Below, in pieces: positions 16,266 through 16,288 of a stretch of 16,288 nucleotides of DNA. Origin of the DNA: an uncultured Cloacibacillus sp. (GTDB lineage Bacteria; Synergistota; Synergistia; Synergistales; Synergistaceae); contig URAG01000051.1 in NCBI GenBank assembly GCA_900545755.1, positions 1 through 16,288 of the forward strand, written 5' to 3'. Both the position numbers and the translations under genes were made by a program. The notes below the pieces were generated by a model. The model worked only from the letters and a program-made list of their open reading frames with translations, searched no databases and was not told the origin of the DNA. Position 1 is the stretch's first letter. Each line of letters begins with the position of its first letter.

Positions 16266-16288
16266 ATTCAGTGTCTTATTTTTTTAAT

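Noticed and set aside
1..16288. CRISPR arrays, insertion sequences, toxin-antitoxin or defence genes
   Set aside because: No regularly spaced repeats, transposase motifs or defence-type domains were seen; the intergenic spaces are short and accounted for.

Overview
The window is a compact, moderately GC-rich bacterial chromosome segment made almost entirely of housekeeping genes. It has no mobile elements, CRISPR arrays or phage genes that I can see. Several features suggest an anaerobic, amino-acid-fermenting, Gram-negative-type bacterium: a Lon-related protease, a tilS-hpt-ftsH block, a diaminopropionate ammonia-lyase and frequent TTG starts. The phylum Synergistota (Cloacibacillus/Synergistes-like) is my best guess, but it is an inference from gene content and was not tested by a search.

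Layout. (1) Positions 1-1156, minus strand: the N-terminal 385 codons of the disaggregase clpB, cut by the window edge. (2) Positions 1157-1481: a 325-base AT-rich divergent control region between clpB and a cold-shock protein gene. It holds a good promoter for clpB overlapped by an 8-bp inverted repeat, two candidate promoters for the cold-shock gene, and phased A-tracts. (3) Positions 1482-1776: the cold-shock gene and its intrinsic terminator. (4) Positions 1830-6148: a Lon-related ATP-dependent protease, an endonuclease III-family glycosylase and tilS, overlapping one another as one transcription unit. (5) Positions 6213-8819: hpt and ftsH, ending in a strong terminator; tilS-hpt-ftsH is a gene order shared with many bacteria. 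(6) Positions 8847-14502: uvrB, uvrA (overlapping uvrB by 77 nt) and rlmB. (7) Positions 14543-14587: an 18-bp perfect hairpin acting as a bidirectional terminator between convergent rlmB and dpaL. (8) Positions 14628-15903, minus strand: dpaL with its own promoter. (9) Positions 15978-16288: a near-consensus promoter driving tRNA-Gln(CTG) and tRNA-Glu(CTC), then hairpins near the window end.

Functionally the segment covers protein quality control (ClpB, Lon-related protease, FtsH), DNA repair (endonuclease III-like, UvrA, UvrB), RNA modification (TilS, RlmB), purine salvage (Hpt), cold adaptation (Csp) and amino-acid catabolism (DpaL). All key catalytic motifs examined are present, except that the Lon-related protease has arginine in place of the Walker A lysine. 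I found no convincing new multi-gene system. The points most worth following up are regulatory (the clpB/csp divergent region and the dpaL promoter palindrome) and architectural (the uvrB-uvrA overlap and the nested start/stop junctions).
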